The notes beneath the pieces are model-generated. The model was not told where the DNA came from and ran no database searches. It saw only the letters and a program-made list of their open reading frames with translations. Of a stretch of DNA of 64,000 nt, positions 47,319 to 55,618 are shown piece after piece (the first letter of the stretch is position 1; the number at the start of each line of letters is the position of its first letter). The translations under genes were made by a program, and so were the position numbers. Origin of the DNA: Bradyrhizobium sp. LLZ17 (lineage in GTDB: Bacteria > Pseudomonadota > Alphaproteobacteria > Rhizobiales > Xanthobacteraceae); contig NZ_CP165734.1 of assembly GCF_041200145.1 (NCBI RefSeq), positions 7,731,001 to 7,795,000 on the forward strand. Direction: 5' to 3'.

Positions 47319-47332
47319 TTGAGGCAAGTCAA
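47319..47332 (+). promoter_or_regulatory. FNR/FixK-type box F
   Basis: TTGAGGCAAGTCAA. A -41.5 position gives a start site near 47367, 33 bases before the MlaE-like GTG start. Confidence 0.7.
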
Positions 47333-47399
47333 TCGAGCGGCCTCATGCAGAGCTAGAACACGGGATATCAGGGACCGGTTTTCCCAAGAGGATATCAGC

Positions 47400-48536
47400 G
47401 TGAATTCGGAACCCCTGCTGCTGGCAACACCGTCTGGCGATGTGCTGGAATTGCGTCCCCAGGGGTCGTGGATCGCAGCCAACGTGTCGACGCTCGAAAC
47501 GCTGTCCCGATCGGTCGGGGTCGATGTCGAGCGATCAAGGGCCGTGACCCTGGACATGTCGGGCGTCAGCGCGCTCGACACGCTCGGCGCGTGGATGCTG
47601 GAGAAACTGTCGCGCAAGGCTGCATCATCGGGAAAATCGGCGGGGATCGTCGGCGTAGCCGATCATTTCAGCGGCCTGATGGACGAAGTGCGCCAGGTCA
47701 ACCGCCATACGCCGGCTCCAGTCGCCGCGCCCAACCCGGTTCTCCTCAGGCTGAACGATCTCGGCAAGGCGACCGTCGGCGCCCGCGAGGACATCACGAT
47801 CTTTCTTCAAATGCTCGGCGCATTGTTCATGGCCGTGATCGGCGTGGTGCGGCCACCGCGCACGCTGCGGCTGACGTCGCTGGTCTATCAGCTGAACCGG
47901 ATCGGGTGGCAGGCGATTCCCATCGTCATGCTGATCACGTTTCTGATCGGCGCGATCATTGCCCAGCAGGGGTTCTTTCATTTCCGCAGGTTCGGCGCGG
48001 AGTCCTATACCGTCGATATGGTCGGCATCCTCGTGCTGCGTGAGCTGGGTGTGCTGATCGTCGCCATCATGGTCGCCGGCCGTTCGGGAAGCGCCTACAC
48101 CGCCGAGCTTGGCTCCATGAAGATGCGGGAGGAAATCGATGCGCTCTCGACCATGGGGCTCGATCCCGTCGAAGTCCTGATCCTGCCGCGCGTCGCGGCC
48201 CTGGTCATCGCGCTGCCGATCCTTGCCTTCATCGGCTCGATTGCCGCGCTCTATGGTGGCGGCCTGGTCGCGCAATTCTATGGCGACATGGGACCGGCGA
48301 TCTACATCGCGCGACTGCACGAGGCGGTCTCGGTCACCCATTTCGAGGTGGGGATCCTGAAGGCGCCGTTCATGGCGCTGGTGATCGGGATCGTCGCCTG
48401 CAGCGAGGGATTGCGGGTCAAGGGCAGTGCCGAATCGCTCGGCAAGCAGACGACCACATCGGTGGTGAAGTCGATCTTCCTGGTGATCGTGCTCGATGGC
48501 CTGTTCGCGATCTTCTTTGCCTCGATCGGAATGTGA
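47400..48536 (+). CDS. MlaE-type permease with N-terminal STAS domain
   Basis: A 378-residue inner-membrane permease of phospholipid-transporting Mla/MCE systems. An N-terminal STAS-like domain (about 1-100, VTLDMSGVSALDTLGAWMLEKL) precedes the MlaE domain (about 130-375). The latter contains MVGILVLRELGVLIVAIMVAGRSGSAYTAELGSMKMREEIDALSTMGLDPVEVLILPRV, the family hallmark. In E. coli the STAS domain is a separate protein, MlaB; here it is fused, as in many alphaproteobacteria. Start is GTG at 47400, with AGAGGA upstream. It overlaps the ATPase gene at GTGA. Confidence 0.92.
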   Translation: MNSEPLLLATPSGDVLELRPQGSWIAANVSTLETLSRSVGVDVERSRAVTLDMSGVSALDTLGAWMLEKLSRKAASSGKSAGIVGVADHFSGLMDEVRQVNRHTPAPVAAPNPVLLRLNDLGKATVGAREDITIFLQMLGALFMAVIGVVRPPRTLRLTSLVYQLNRIGWQAIPIVMLITFLIGAIIAQQGFFHFRRFGAESYTVDMVGILVLRELGVLIVAIMVAGRSGSAYTAELGSMKMREEIDALSTMGLDPVEVLILPRVAALVIALPILAFIGSIAALYGGGLVAQFYGDMGPAIYIARLHEAVSVTHFEVGILKAPFMALVIGIVACSEGLRVKGSAESLGKQTTTSVVKSIFLVIVLDGLFAIFFASIGM

Positions 48537-49306
48537 CGATGCCCGAAGCGCAGGAGGAAATCGCGATCCGTGTCCGCGACCTCGTGGTCGGCTTCGGCCG
48601 CCAGACCGTGCTCGATCATCTGTCGCTTGATGTCCGCAGGGGCGAAATCCTCGGACTCGTGGGCGCGTCCGGCGGCGGCAAGTCGGTGTTGATGCGCACC
48701 ATCATCGGCCTTATCCCGCGCCGGAGCGGGACCATCGAAGTCATGGGAGAGCCGATCGGCGGCCGCACGAAAGGCGCGGCCACCACGTGGGGCATCCTGT
48801 TCCAGCAGGGCGCATTGTTCTCGTCGCTGACGGTCCGGCAGAACCTGCAGTTTCCACTGCGCGAAAATCTGCTGCTGTCGAAGGAATTGATGGACGAGAT
48901 CGCGATCGCCAAGCTCGAGATGGTCGGGCTGCGGGCGCAGGACGGCGACAAATATCCCTCAGAGCTATCCGGCGGGATGACCAAGCGCGTGGCGCTGGCG
49001 CGCGCGCTCGCGCTCGATCCGCCGATTCTGTTTCTGGACGAGCCGACCTCCGGACTTGATCCGATCGCAGCCGGCGATTTCGACGCGCTGATCAGGACGC
49101 TGCAAAAGACGCTGGGACTGACCGTGTTCATGGTCACCCATGATCTCGCGAGCCTCACCACCGTCTGCGACCGCGTCGCTGCCCTTGCCGACGGCAAGAT
49201 CGTGGCGATCGGCCCGATGCGGGAACTGCTGCAATCCGAGCATCCCTGGGTGCACGCCTACTTCCACGGCAAGCGCTCGCAGATGCTGCAACCCCAGATG
49301 AGATGA
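48533..49306 (+). CDS. MlaF-type ABC ATPase
   Basis: A 257-residue ATPase. Walker A is GASGGGKSVL, the signature is LSGGMTKR, Walker B is ILFLDEPTSGLDPIAA and the H-loop is VTHDLASL. LRGLIGLIPRRSGTIEVMGEPIGG-type sequence (TIIGLIPRRSGTIEVMG) and YLDEIAI-like spacing are those of MlaF/Ttg2A. Start may be GTG 48533 (GTGA overlap) or ATG 48539. With the permease upstream and MlaD-like protein downstream it forms the inner-membrane lipid transporter core. Confidence 0.92.
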   Translation: MTMPEAQEEIAIRVRDLVVGFGRQTVLDHLSLDVRRGEILGLVGASGGGKSVLMRTIIGLIPRRSGTIEVMGEPIGGRTKGAATTWGILFQQGALFSSLTVRQNLQFPLRENLLLSKELMDEIAIAKLEMVGLRAQDGDKYPSELSGGMTKRVALARALALDPPILFLDEPTSGLDPIAAGDFDALIRTLQKTLGLTVFMVTHDLASLTTVCDRVAALADGKIVAIGPMRELLQSEHPWVHAYFHGKRSQMLQPQMR

Positions 49307-49309
49307 GAC

Positions 49310-50413
49310 ATGGAAACCCGCGCTCCCTATGTGCTGATCGGCACCTTCGTGCTGGCCGCGATCGTCGCGGTGTTCGGCTTCGTCTACTGGCTCAACAATA
49401 CGGGCGGCATCGGGCCGCGCACGAATTACCACGTTCAATTCCAGGGGCCGGTGCCGGGCCTGCTGGTCGGCGCCGGCGTGCTGTTCAACGGCATCCGCGT
49501 CGGTGAGGTGACCCAACTTGGGCTCGCACCGGACAATCCGCGCTTCGTCAACGCGACCATCTCCGTTGCTTCGGTGACGCCGGTGCGTGCCGACACCAAG
49601 GTCGGCCTTGATTTCCAGGGGCTGACTGGCGTGCCCGTGGTGACGTTGGAGGGCGGCCTGATCGCCGCCAAATCCGGTGAGACCTTGACCTTGATCGCCG
49701 AGGCCGGCGCAGGCCAGAGCATGACGCAGGCGGCGCGCGATGCCTTGCGGCGCGTCGATTCGGTGCTTGAGGACAATTCCGGTCCGCTGAAGGACACGAT
49801 CTCCAATTTCAGGACCTTCTCCGACGGCCTGGCGCGGAATACCGGCAAACTCGACGGCATTCTGGCCGGCCTCGAAAAGATGACCGGTGGCGGGGCCCCC
49901 GCGCAGAAAATCACCTACGACCTGCGCGCGCCGCAAAATCCCGGAGCGGCCGGCAAGACCCTGGCGGGGTCGCTGGCCATTCCCGAGCCGACCGCGGTCG
50001 CGATGCTCCAGACGCAACGGATGCTGTTCTCGCCAGTCGGGGACAATCCCGGCTTTGCGGAATTCCTGTGGGCCGACAGCATTCCAAAGCTGGTTCAGGC
50101 GCGGCTGATCGACAGTTTCGAGAATTATGACATCGCCCATGCCCCGCTGCGCACGACCGACCTCGGGCAAGCGGATTATCAGCTCCTGATCGATATCAGG
50201 CGCTTCCGCATTGCCAAAGAGGGTGAGGCGCGGGTCGAGATCGGACTGTCGGCGAGGATCGTCAACAAGAACGGCAAGGTGATCGCCTCGCGCCTGATCG
50301 AGAGCAGCGAGAAGATCGACAAGATGGAGCCGGCCGCGGCAGTCGCAGCCTTCGATATGGCCTTCGCGCAGATCGCGAAGGAGCTGATCGGCTGGACCGT
50401 GCAGGCGGTGTGA
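49310..50413 (+). CDS. MlaD-type MCE protein fused to an ABC auxiliary lipoprotein-like domain
   Basis: A 367-residue protein. An N-terminal membrane helix (YVLIGTFVLAAIVAVFGFVYWL) anchors an MCE domain at about residues 38-115 (YHVQFQGPVPGLLVGAGVLFNGIRVGEVTQLGLAPDN). After a helical linker, residues about 200-365 (KITYDLRAPQNP...LAIPEPTAVAMLQTQRMLFSPVGDN) match the ABC_trans_aux/PqiC-LptE-like auxiliary domain that is normally a separate outer-membrane lipoprotein. Here it is fused and has no lipobox of its own. The fusion could bring the periplasmic shuttle and auxiliary protein into one chain. It is 3 bases after the ATPase gene. Confidence 0.88.
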   Translation: METRAPYVLIGTFVLAAIVAVFGFVYWLNNTGGIGPRTNYHVQFQGPVPGLLVGAGVLFNGIRVGEVTQLGLAPDNPRFVNATISVASVTPVRADTKVGLDFQGLTGVPVVTLEGGLIAAKSGETLTLIAEAGAGQSMTQAARDALRRVDSVLEDNSGPLKDTISNFRTFSDGLARNTGKLDGILAGLEKMTGGGAPAQKITYDLRAPQNPGAAGKTLAGSLAIPEPTAVAMLQTQRMLFSPVGDNPGFAEFLWADSIPKLVQARLIDSFENYDIAHAPLRTTDLGQADYQLLIDIRRFRIAKEGEARVEIGLSARIVNKNGKVIASRLIESSEKIDKMEPAAAVAAFDMAFAQIAKELIGWTVQAV

Positions 50414-50419
50414 CGCCTT

Positions 50420-50737
50420 CTATTCCAGCGTCTTCAGGTAGGACAACAGGTCGTGGATCTGGTCCGGATTGAGCTCGAACGCCGGCATGTCGGCATGGCC
50501 GGTGTAGATGCCTTCGGCCAGCGCCTCCCCGAGGGCCTCGATCGGATAGCGCCGGTGCAGGGTGCGCAGTGGGGGTGCGAGCTTGAGCGGACTTGCGGAA
50601 ACGCGGTCGATCGCATGGCAGCGGGCGCAATTGGTCCGCGCGAAGGCCTTGCCGCGTTGTTCGGCGGTCGGGGCGGCGAACGCGGGCGTGATCAGAAGCA
50701 GTCCAATCAGGCCGTGACGAAGCGCGCTTTTCGGCAT
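50420..50737 (-). CDS. Small c-type cytochrome
   Basis: A 105-residue periplasmic cytochrome c. The signal peptide is MPKSALRHGLIGLLLITPAFA, haem is bound at CARCH (37-41), and Met84 (HADMPAF) is the likely sixth ligand. The fold is the short class I type with YPIEALGEALAEGIYTG in the middle. It is divergent from the FNR-type regulator and shares the single box G at 50795 on its upstream side. It is likely an electron carrier made under low oxygen. Confidence 0.9.
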   Translation of the reverse strand: MPKSALRHGLIGLLLITPAFAAPTAEQRGKAFARTNCARCHAIDRVSASPLKLAPPLRTLHRRYPIEALGEALAEGIYTGHADMPAFELNPDQIHDLLSYLKTLE

Positions 50738-50794
50738 GGAAGGACACCCCATAAAGCTGTGGAGGCAGAATAAGGTGGGGAGCTGCGCCAAAAT

Positions 50795-50808
50795 TTGATC
50801 TGGGTCAA
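50795..50808. promoter_or_regulatory. FNR/FixK-type box G
   Basis: TTGATCTGGGTCAA, between the divergent cytochrome c and FNR-type genes. A -41.5 position gives start sites near 50760 (minus) and 50843 (plus), both before the respective start codons. Confidence 0.75.
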
Positions 50809-50888
50809 TCGGCTTTCGTGCGGTGCAGTAAAATGCAGCCCGCGCGGTGGACAGCCCCGATCGAGGCAGCCGGCGCTTGGAGCGGTGG

Positions 50889-51602
50889 ATGAAGGCTTCC
50901 GTGGTGACGATCGAGCCGAACGGGCATTTCTGCAGCGATTGTGCGGTCCGCGCATCGGCAGTTTGCTCGTCGCTGAATGCGGTTGAGCTCAGGGAATTCG
51001 AGCATCTCGGCCGCCATGTCCATTTCGGCAGCGGCGAGACGGTGTTCTCGGAGGAGGATATCGCGACGTCGTTCTTCAACGTGCTCGAGGGCGTCATGCG
51101 GCTGTACAAGCTGCTGCCCGACGGCCGTCGCCAGATCGTCGGCTTTGCCTTGCCGGGCGATTTCCTGGGGATGAATATTTCCGGCCGGCACAATTTTTCG
51201 GCCGATGCGATCGGCGCGGTGGCCGTGTGCCAGTTTGCGAAGGCGCCCTTCGGCCGTTTCATCGAGGACCGGCCGCATCTCCTCAGGCGCATCAACGAGC
51301 TCGCCATTCGCGAGTTGAGCCAGGCCCGCGATCATATGGTCCTGCTCGGCCGCCGTTCGGCCGCTGAGAAGGTCGCAGCCTTTCTCCTCGGCTGGCGTGA
51401 GCGGTTGTTCTCGCTCAAGGGTCCCTCGGACACGGTGTGGCTTCCGATGAGCCGGCAGGACATCGCCGATTATCTCGGCCTGACCATCGAAACCGTCAGC
51501 CGCACCTTGACCAGGCTGGAGCGCCGCGGCGCGATCGAGATCATCCACGGTGGCATCAGCCTGCTCGATCTCGCCAGGGTCGAAGCCTTGGCCGCCGCCT
51601 GA
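50889..51602 (+). CDS. FNR-family oxygen-sensing regulator (FnrN/FixK1-like)
   Basis: A 237-residue Crp/Fnr protein with the Fe-S cysteines of oxygen sensors: Cys15, Cys18 and Cys26 (FCSDCAVRASAVC) and Cys114 (VAVCQFAKAP). The C-X2-C-X7-C spacing is that of the FnrN/FixK1/AadR group. The DNA-binding helix DIADYLGLTIETVSRTLTRLERRGAIEI contains the E-SR triplet that reads TTGAT half-sites. The ATG at 50889 keeps all cysteines. Its own promoter carries box G, so autoregulation is likely. It is the best candidate for control of all eight boxes nearby. Confidence 0.92.
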   Translation: MKASVVTIEPNGHFCSDCAVRASAVCSSLNAVELREFEHLGRHVHFGSGETVFSEEDIATSFFNVLEGVMRLYKLLPDGRRQIVGFALPGDFLGMNISGRHNFSADAIGAVAVCQFAKAPFGRFIEDRPHLLRRINELAIRELSQARDHMVLLGRRSAAEKVAAFLLGWRERLFSLKGPSDTVWLPMSRQDIADYLGLTIETVSRTLTRLERRGAIEIIHGGISLLDLARVEALAAA

Positions 51603-51628
51603 CGGCCGTTCCAAAACGCTTCCCGATT

Positions 51629-51642
51629 TTGATCCCGATCAA
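51629..51642 (+). promoter_or_regulatory. FNR/FixK-type box H
   Basis: TTGATCCCGATCAA, the best match to TTGAT-N4-ATCAA in the window. A -41.5 position gives a start site near 51677, 21 bases before the small membrane protein start. Confidence 0.75.
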
Positions 51643-51697
51643 TGACGTCGGCCGGACAATGCGAATACTGCCCGGAACAAAGTTTGGGAGGGGCACC

Positions 51698-51832
51698 ATG
51701 CCGACCGAAGCGCTGCTCGTGATGACTGCCGTCGTGGCCGTCTTTGTCGCATTCGCTGCAGCTCTGGCCTGGGCAGACCTACAGACCAGCGCAAGCAGGC
51801 CTGATTCGGGTGCCAAGCGCAGAGCTTCCTGA
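51698..51832 (+). CDS. Small single-helix membrane protein
   Basis: A 44-residue protein, MPTEALLVMTAVVAVFVAF then AAALAWADLQTSASRPDSGAKRRAS. It has one hydrophobic helix (about residues 5-27) and a short polar basic tail. GGGAGGGG lies just before the ATG, and box H lies 56 bases upstream, so expression under low oxygen is likely. I do not recognise the family; its size and context resemble small accessory subunits of membrane complexes. Confidence 0.7.
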   Translation: MPTEALLVMTAVVAVFVAFAAALAWADLQTSASRPDSGAKRRAS

Positions 51833-52097
51833 GAGAATAGTCCGGTTTGGACATGCCAAGCGCGGGCGCTGGGCCTGTCGCCTATACGGCAGCGCCTCAA
51901 CGCAATCGCGGCTTGCCAGCCCTGCAACTCTGCATCGTCCGAAATGCATCGCCGCAGCTTGCGGGTGCGGCGTCTCGGCGCATTCGCGGCTTTTTAGCGG
52001 CACTTGCCTAAAACCGTGTCTGTGCTTTCCGGTTGAAAAGCCCGGCAACGTTGACTACGCAGGAACTCCACTGCCTCGCAGTCTTAGGAGTCCCGGC

Positions 52098-52826
52098 GTG
52101 CCTCAGGACAAGACCGGCGATCCCCGACAGCCGTCGGGCAACAAATTATCGGTGCTGCGCAAGCATCCGATATTCGCAGATCTGGAACCGGAGGCGCTCG
52201 ACCAGCTCTGCCGCTACGCCAAGCAGACCACGGTCAAACGCGGCGCGACGATCGCCGCCAAAGGCGATCCGGGCAACAATCTGTTCGCGGTGATCGCGGG
52301 CACCGTGAAGATATCCTCGTCCTCGCCCGACGGCCGAAACGCCATTCTCAATCTGATCGGCCCCGGCGAGATCTTTGGTGAGATCGCGGTCCTCGATGGT
52401 GCGCCGCGCTCGGCGGACGCGACCGCCAACACCAATTGCGAGCTCTACATCATCGACCGTCGCGACTTCCTGCCGTTCGTGAAGAGCCAGCCGGCGCTGG
52501 CGATGAAATTCATCGAGCTGCTTTGCGCCCGGCTGCGCTGGACCAGCCAGCAGGTCGAGCAGGTGATCCTGCAGAATCTGCCGGGCCGGCTTGCGAGCGC
52601 GCTGCTCGGTCTCACCGAAGAGCGCAAATTCGACTCCGGCAGCGGCACGCTCGCCATCACGCAGCAGGAGATCAGCGAAATGGTGGGGATGACGCGCGAG
52701 AGCATCAACAAGCAATTGCGCGCGTGGTCCGGCCGCAACTGGGTTCGTCTCGAGCATGGTGCCATCGTTGTGCTCGACACCGAGGCATTGCGCGAGCTCG
52801 TCGAAAGCGGCCTCGACGGCAACTGA
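52098..52826 (+). CDS. Crp/Fnr-family regulator without cysteine cluster
   Basis: A 242-residue Crp-type regulator. The cyclic-nucleotide-binding-like domain is LRKHPIFADLEPEALDQLCRYAKQTTVKRGATIAAKGDPGNNLFAVIAGTVKISSSSPDGRNAILNLIGPGEIFGEIAVLDGAPRSADATA, in which the GEIAVLDGAPRSA block resembles the cAMP pocket. The HTH is ITQQEISEMVGMTRESINKQLRAW. Start is GTG at 52098, with AGGAG upstream. Unlike the FNR protein, it has no N-terminal cysteine set. A link with the adenylate cyclase at 3983 is possible but far-fetched. Confidence 0.88.
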   Translation: MPQDKTGDPRQPSGNKLSVLRKHPIFADLEPEALDQLCRYAKQTTVKRGATIAAKGDPGNNLFAVIAGTVKISSSSPDGRNAILNLIGPGEIFGEIAVLDGAPRSADATANTNCELYIIDRRDFLPFVKSQPALAMKFIELLCARLRWTSQQVEQVILQNLPGRLASALLGLTEERKFDSGSGTLAITQQEISEMVGMTRESINKQLRAWSGRNWVRLEHGAIVVLDTEALRELVESGLDGN

Positions 52827-52836
52827 CCGCGCGCAC

Positions 52837-53613
52837 CTAATCGTCGATGATCGCGACCGCGCGGGTCCAGCCCGCGGAGGCGCGCGCGATTTTCACCGGG
52901 AAGCACGAGACCATAAAGCCCGTCGAGGGCAGCTTGTCCAGATCGTGCAGCTTCTCGAGGTGGCAATAGCCGATGTGCCGTCCCGCCTTGTGGCCCTCCC
53001 AGATCAGGCCCGCATCTTTCGTTTCGGCATATTTCCTTGCCGTGAAGACGAACGGTGCGTCCCAGCTCCAGCCATCGGTTCCGGTCAACCGTACGCCGCG
53101 GTCGAGCAGGTACATGGTCGCCTCATATCCCATGCCGCAGCCGGAATTGACGTAGTCCGGCCGGCCGAATTTCGCCCCGGCACTGGTGTTGACGACAACG
53201 ATCTCGAGCGGCGAGAGCGTGTGGCCGATGCGCTTGAGTTCTTTTTCGACGTCGTCGGCGGTGGCGACGTAACCATCCGGCAGATGCCGGAAGTCGAGCT
53301 TCACGCCGGGCTGGAAACACCAGTCCAGCGGCACCTCGTCGATGGTCCACGATCGCTCGCCGCGATTCATAGTCGGATGAAAATGCCAGGGCGCGTCGAG
53401 ATGCGTGCCGTTATGCGTCGACAGCGACACCTGTTCAACGGCCCAGCCCTGACCGTCCGGCAGATCCTCCGCCTTGAGACCGTCGAAGAACTGCAGCATG
53501 CGCGGCAGTCCCTGCTGATGGTCGATATACTGGATCGTCGGGTGATTGCCCGGCGGATCGGCCGGCACGTCGTTCTGCAACGGCACGGAGATGTCGATCA
53601 GCTTCCGCGACAT
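52837..53613 (-). CDS. Cyclase-family hydrolase (kynurenine formamidase-like)
   Basis: A 258-residue metal-dependent hydrolase. The metal-binding motif HNGTHLDAPWHF spans residues 67-78. Other typical pieces are MSRKLIDISVPLQNDVP and VVVNTSAGAKFG. Relatives include arylformamidase and isatin hydrolase, which open amide rings. The gene is last in the TRAP transporter operon, so it probably acts on the imported compound or its oxidation product. Substrate cannot be fixed from sequence. Confidence 0.86.
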   Translation of the reverse strand: MSRKLIDISVPLQNDVPADPPGNHPTIQYIDHQQGLPRMLQFFDGLKAEDLPDGQGWAVEQVSLSTHNGTHLDAPWHFHPTMNRGERSWTIDEVPLDWCFQPGVKLDFRHLPDGYVATADDVEKELKRIGHTLSPLEIVVVNTSAGAKFGRPDYVNSGCGMGYEATMYLLDRGVRLTGTDGWSWDAPFVFTARKYAETKDAGLIWEGHKAGRHIGYCHLEKLHDLDKLPSTGFMVSCFPVKIARASAGWTRAVAIIDD

Positions 53614-53716
53614 GGACTGTTTCCTCGGGGCGTTTCCTCGAAATGTTCCATCATGTTCGGAGCATCTTGAGGGCGCCGCGCCGGCGACGTCAAGTGACGC
53701 GCCGGCGCAAGGAGTT

Positions 53717-55006
53717 TTAGCGCAAAATGTGGCGCGGCAGCCAGAGCGAGATCTCGGGCAGGTAGGTCACGAGCATCAGCACGAACAGCATGACGCCGTA
53801 GAACGGCCAGATCTTGCGCATCACCTCTTCGAGCGAGACCTTGCCCACCGCGCAGCCGACGAACAGGATGGCGCCGACCGGCGGATGGCACAGGCCGATG
53901 CCGAGATTGAGCAGCATGATCATGCCGAAGTGCACGGGATCGACGCCGAAGTTCTGCATCACCGGCAGGAGGATCGGCGTCGCAATGAGGATCGACGGCG
54001 CCATGTCGAGCAGTGTCCCGAGCAGCAGCAGCAACACGTTGAGCAGCAGCAGGATGACGTATTTGTTGCTGGAGATCGACAGGAAGAACGCCGTCATCTT
54101 CGCCGGCATCTGCGTCAGCGCCATGATGTAGCCGACAGCGGACGCGCAGGCGATCAGCGTCATCACCATCGCGACGGTACGCAAGGTCCGATGCAGGAGC
54201 ACCGGCAGGTCGCGCCATTTGTAATCGCGATAGACGAACATGGTGACGAAGAATGCCCAGATGCAGGCGACAGCGCCGGCCTCGATCGCGGTGAAGATGC
54301 CGCCCAAAATGCCGCCGAGAATGATCACCAGCGTGATCAGGCCCCAGGCCGCGTCGATCGTGATCTTGATCGCTTCCTTGGCCGGCACAGTGCGGCCCTG
54401 CGGATGACCTTCGCGATAGGCGATCGCGACGCACAGTACGATCAGCGAGAAGCCGAGCAAGAGGCCGGGGAAAACGCCCGCCATGAACAGCGCGCTGATC
54501 GAGATGGTGCCGCCGGTCGCGAGCGAATACAGCACCGCGTTGTGGCTCGGCGGCACCAGCAGGGCCTGCACCGAGGACGAGATGGTGAGATTGGTCGCGA
54601 ACACGCGCGGATAGCCGTTCTTCTCCATCTGCGGGATCATCACCGAGCCGATCGCCGAGGTGTCGGCCACCGCCGAACCGGAGATGCCGCTGAGGAACGT
54701 CGTCGCCAGCACGTTGACGATGGAGAGACCGCCGCGCAACCGCGTCAGGCCGACCAGCACGTCGGCAAAGGCGACCAGCCGCCGCGCCATGCCGCCTTCG
54801 GCCATGATGGCGCCGGCGAGCACGAAGAACGGAATCGTCAGCATCGCAACCTTGCTGACGCCATCCGAGATCTTCAGCATCAAGGCTTCCAGCGGAATGC
54901 CGACCGAGAGCGCGCCGGCGATCGCCGCCATCGCCAGTGAATAGGCGATCGGCATGCCGATCAGGAAGCACGCGATCATCGTGCCGAGGAGGATGAAAAT
55001 GTCCAT
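53717..55006 (-). CDS. TRAP transporter large permease (DctM)
   Basis: A 429-residue membrane protein with about 12 hydrophobic helices. It starts MDIFILLGTMIACFLIGMPIAYSLAMAAIAGAL. FFVLAGAIMAEGGMARRLVAFADVLVG and the FLSGISGSAVADTSAIGSVMIPQM block are DctM signatures; the latter builds the substrate/sodium site. It forms the transport channel with the small permease whose gene ends 16 bases upstream of this start. TRAP systems import organic acids using an ion gradient. Confidence 0.93.
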   Translation of the reverse strand: MDIFILLGTMIACFLIGMPIAYSLAMAAIAGALSVGIPLEALMLKISDGVSKVAMLTIPFFVLAGAIMAEGGMARRLVAFADVLVGLTRLRGGLSIVNVLATTFLSGISGSAVADTSAIGSVMIPQMEKNGYPRVFATNLTISSSVQALLVPPSHNAVLYSLATGGTISISALFMAGVFPGLLLGFSLIVLCVAIAYREGHPQGRTVPAKEAIKITIDAAWGLITLVIILGGILGGIFTAIEAGAVACIWAFFVTMFVYRDYKWRDLPVLLHRTLRTVAMVMTLIACASAVGYIMALTQMPAKMTAFFLSISSNKYVILLLLNVLLLLLGTLLDMAPSILIATPILLPVMQNFGVDPVHFGMIMLLNLGIGLCHPPVGAILFVGCAVGKVSLEEVMRKIWPFYGVMLFVLMLVTYLPEISLWLPRHILR

Positions 55007-55022
55007 TGCGATGACTCCCGGC

Positions 55023-55538
55023 TCACTCGAAGGGGGCGGTTTCGGAATGCTTGCCGATCGGGTCGGGCGGCACGCCGAGGAAAATCCGTTCGATCACGAA
55101 CAGGAGCAGGCAGGCACCGCCGATCGGGATCGGCAAATAGGTGACGCCGACCGACAGCGACGGGAAGTCGGGGATGGTGTTGTACCAGGTGACCTCGACG
55201 AGACGTTCGCCCCAGATCACCATGAACAGCGCGATCAGCGCCATGAGCAGCTGAACCAGGATCTCTGTGGCCCGTTGCAGCGGGGGAGGGAGTTTGTTGG
55301 CGAAATAGGCGACGCTCATGTGCAGGTTGAGCCGGTAGCCGGCGGCGGCGCCGATGAAGGTCAGCACGATCGTCAGCAGCACCGCCGTCGGCTCGGGCCA
55401 GGAAGCCGCACTGTTGAGCACATAGCGCGTGAACACCGCCCACGGGATTACTGCGGAGATCGCGACCAGTGCGGTGCAGCCGACGATCACGCACAAGAGG
55501 TAGAGATAGTCCATCGCTCGGCGAAACAGTGCGGCCAT
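55023..55538 (-). CDS. TRAP transporter small permease (DctQ)
   Basis: A 171-residue membrane protein with four hydrophobic helices, beginning MAALFRRAMDYLYLLCVIVGCTALVAISAVIPWAVFTRYVLNSAASWPEPTAVLLTIV. The pattern F.RYVLN..ASWPE is typical of DctQ. It assembles with the large permease encoded immediately downstream. Confidence 0.9.
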   Translation of the reverse strand: MAALFRRAMDYLYLLCVIVGCTALVAISAVIPWAVFTRYVLNSAASWPEPTAVLLTIVLTFIGAAAGYRLNLHMSVAYFANKLPPPLQRATEILVQLLMALIALFMVIWGERLVEVTWYNTIPDFPSLSVGVTYLPIPIGGACLLLFVIERIFLGVPPDPIGKHSETAPFE

Positions 55539-55618
55539 CCGCGTTTCCTGCTCTGTCAGTGGTTCAGATTGTCGGGGCCAAAGCGCGACGAGCCGTCATC
55601 GCGCTTTGGCTTTGTCGT

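Noticed and set aside
53546..54940. A 464-codon plus-strand frame rich in His, Glu, Gln and Asp opposite DctM
   Set aside because: The composition is the reverse complement of hydrophobic membrane codons. DctM on the other strand has full family motifs.
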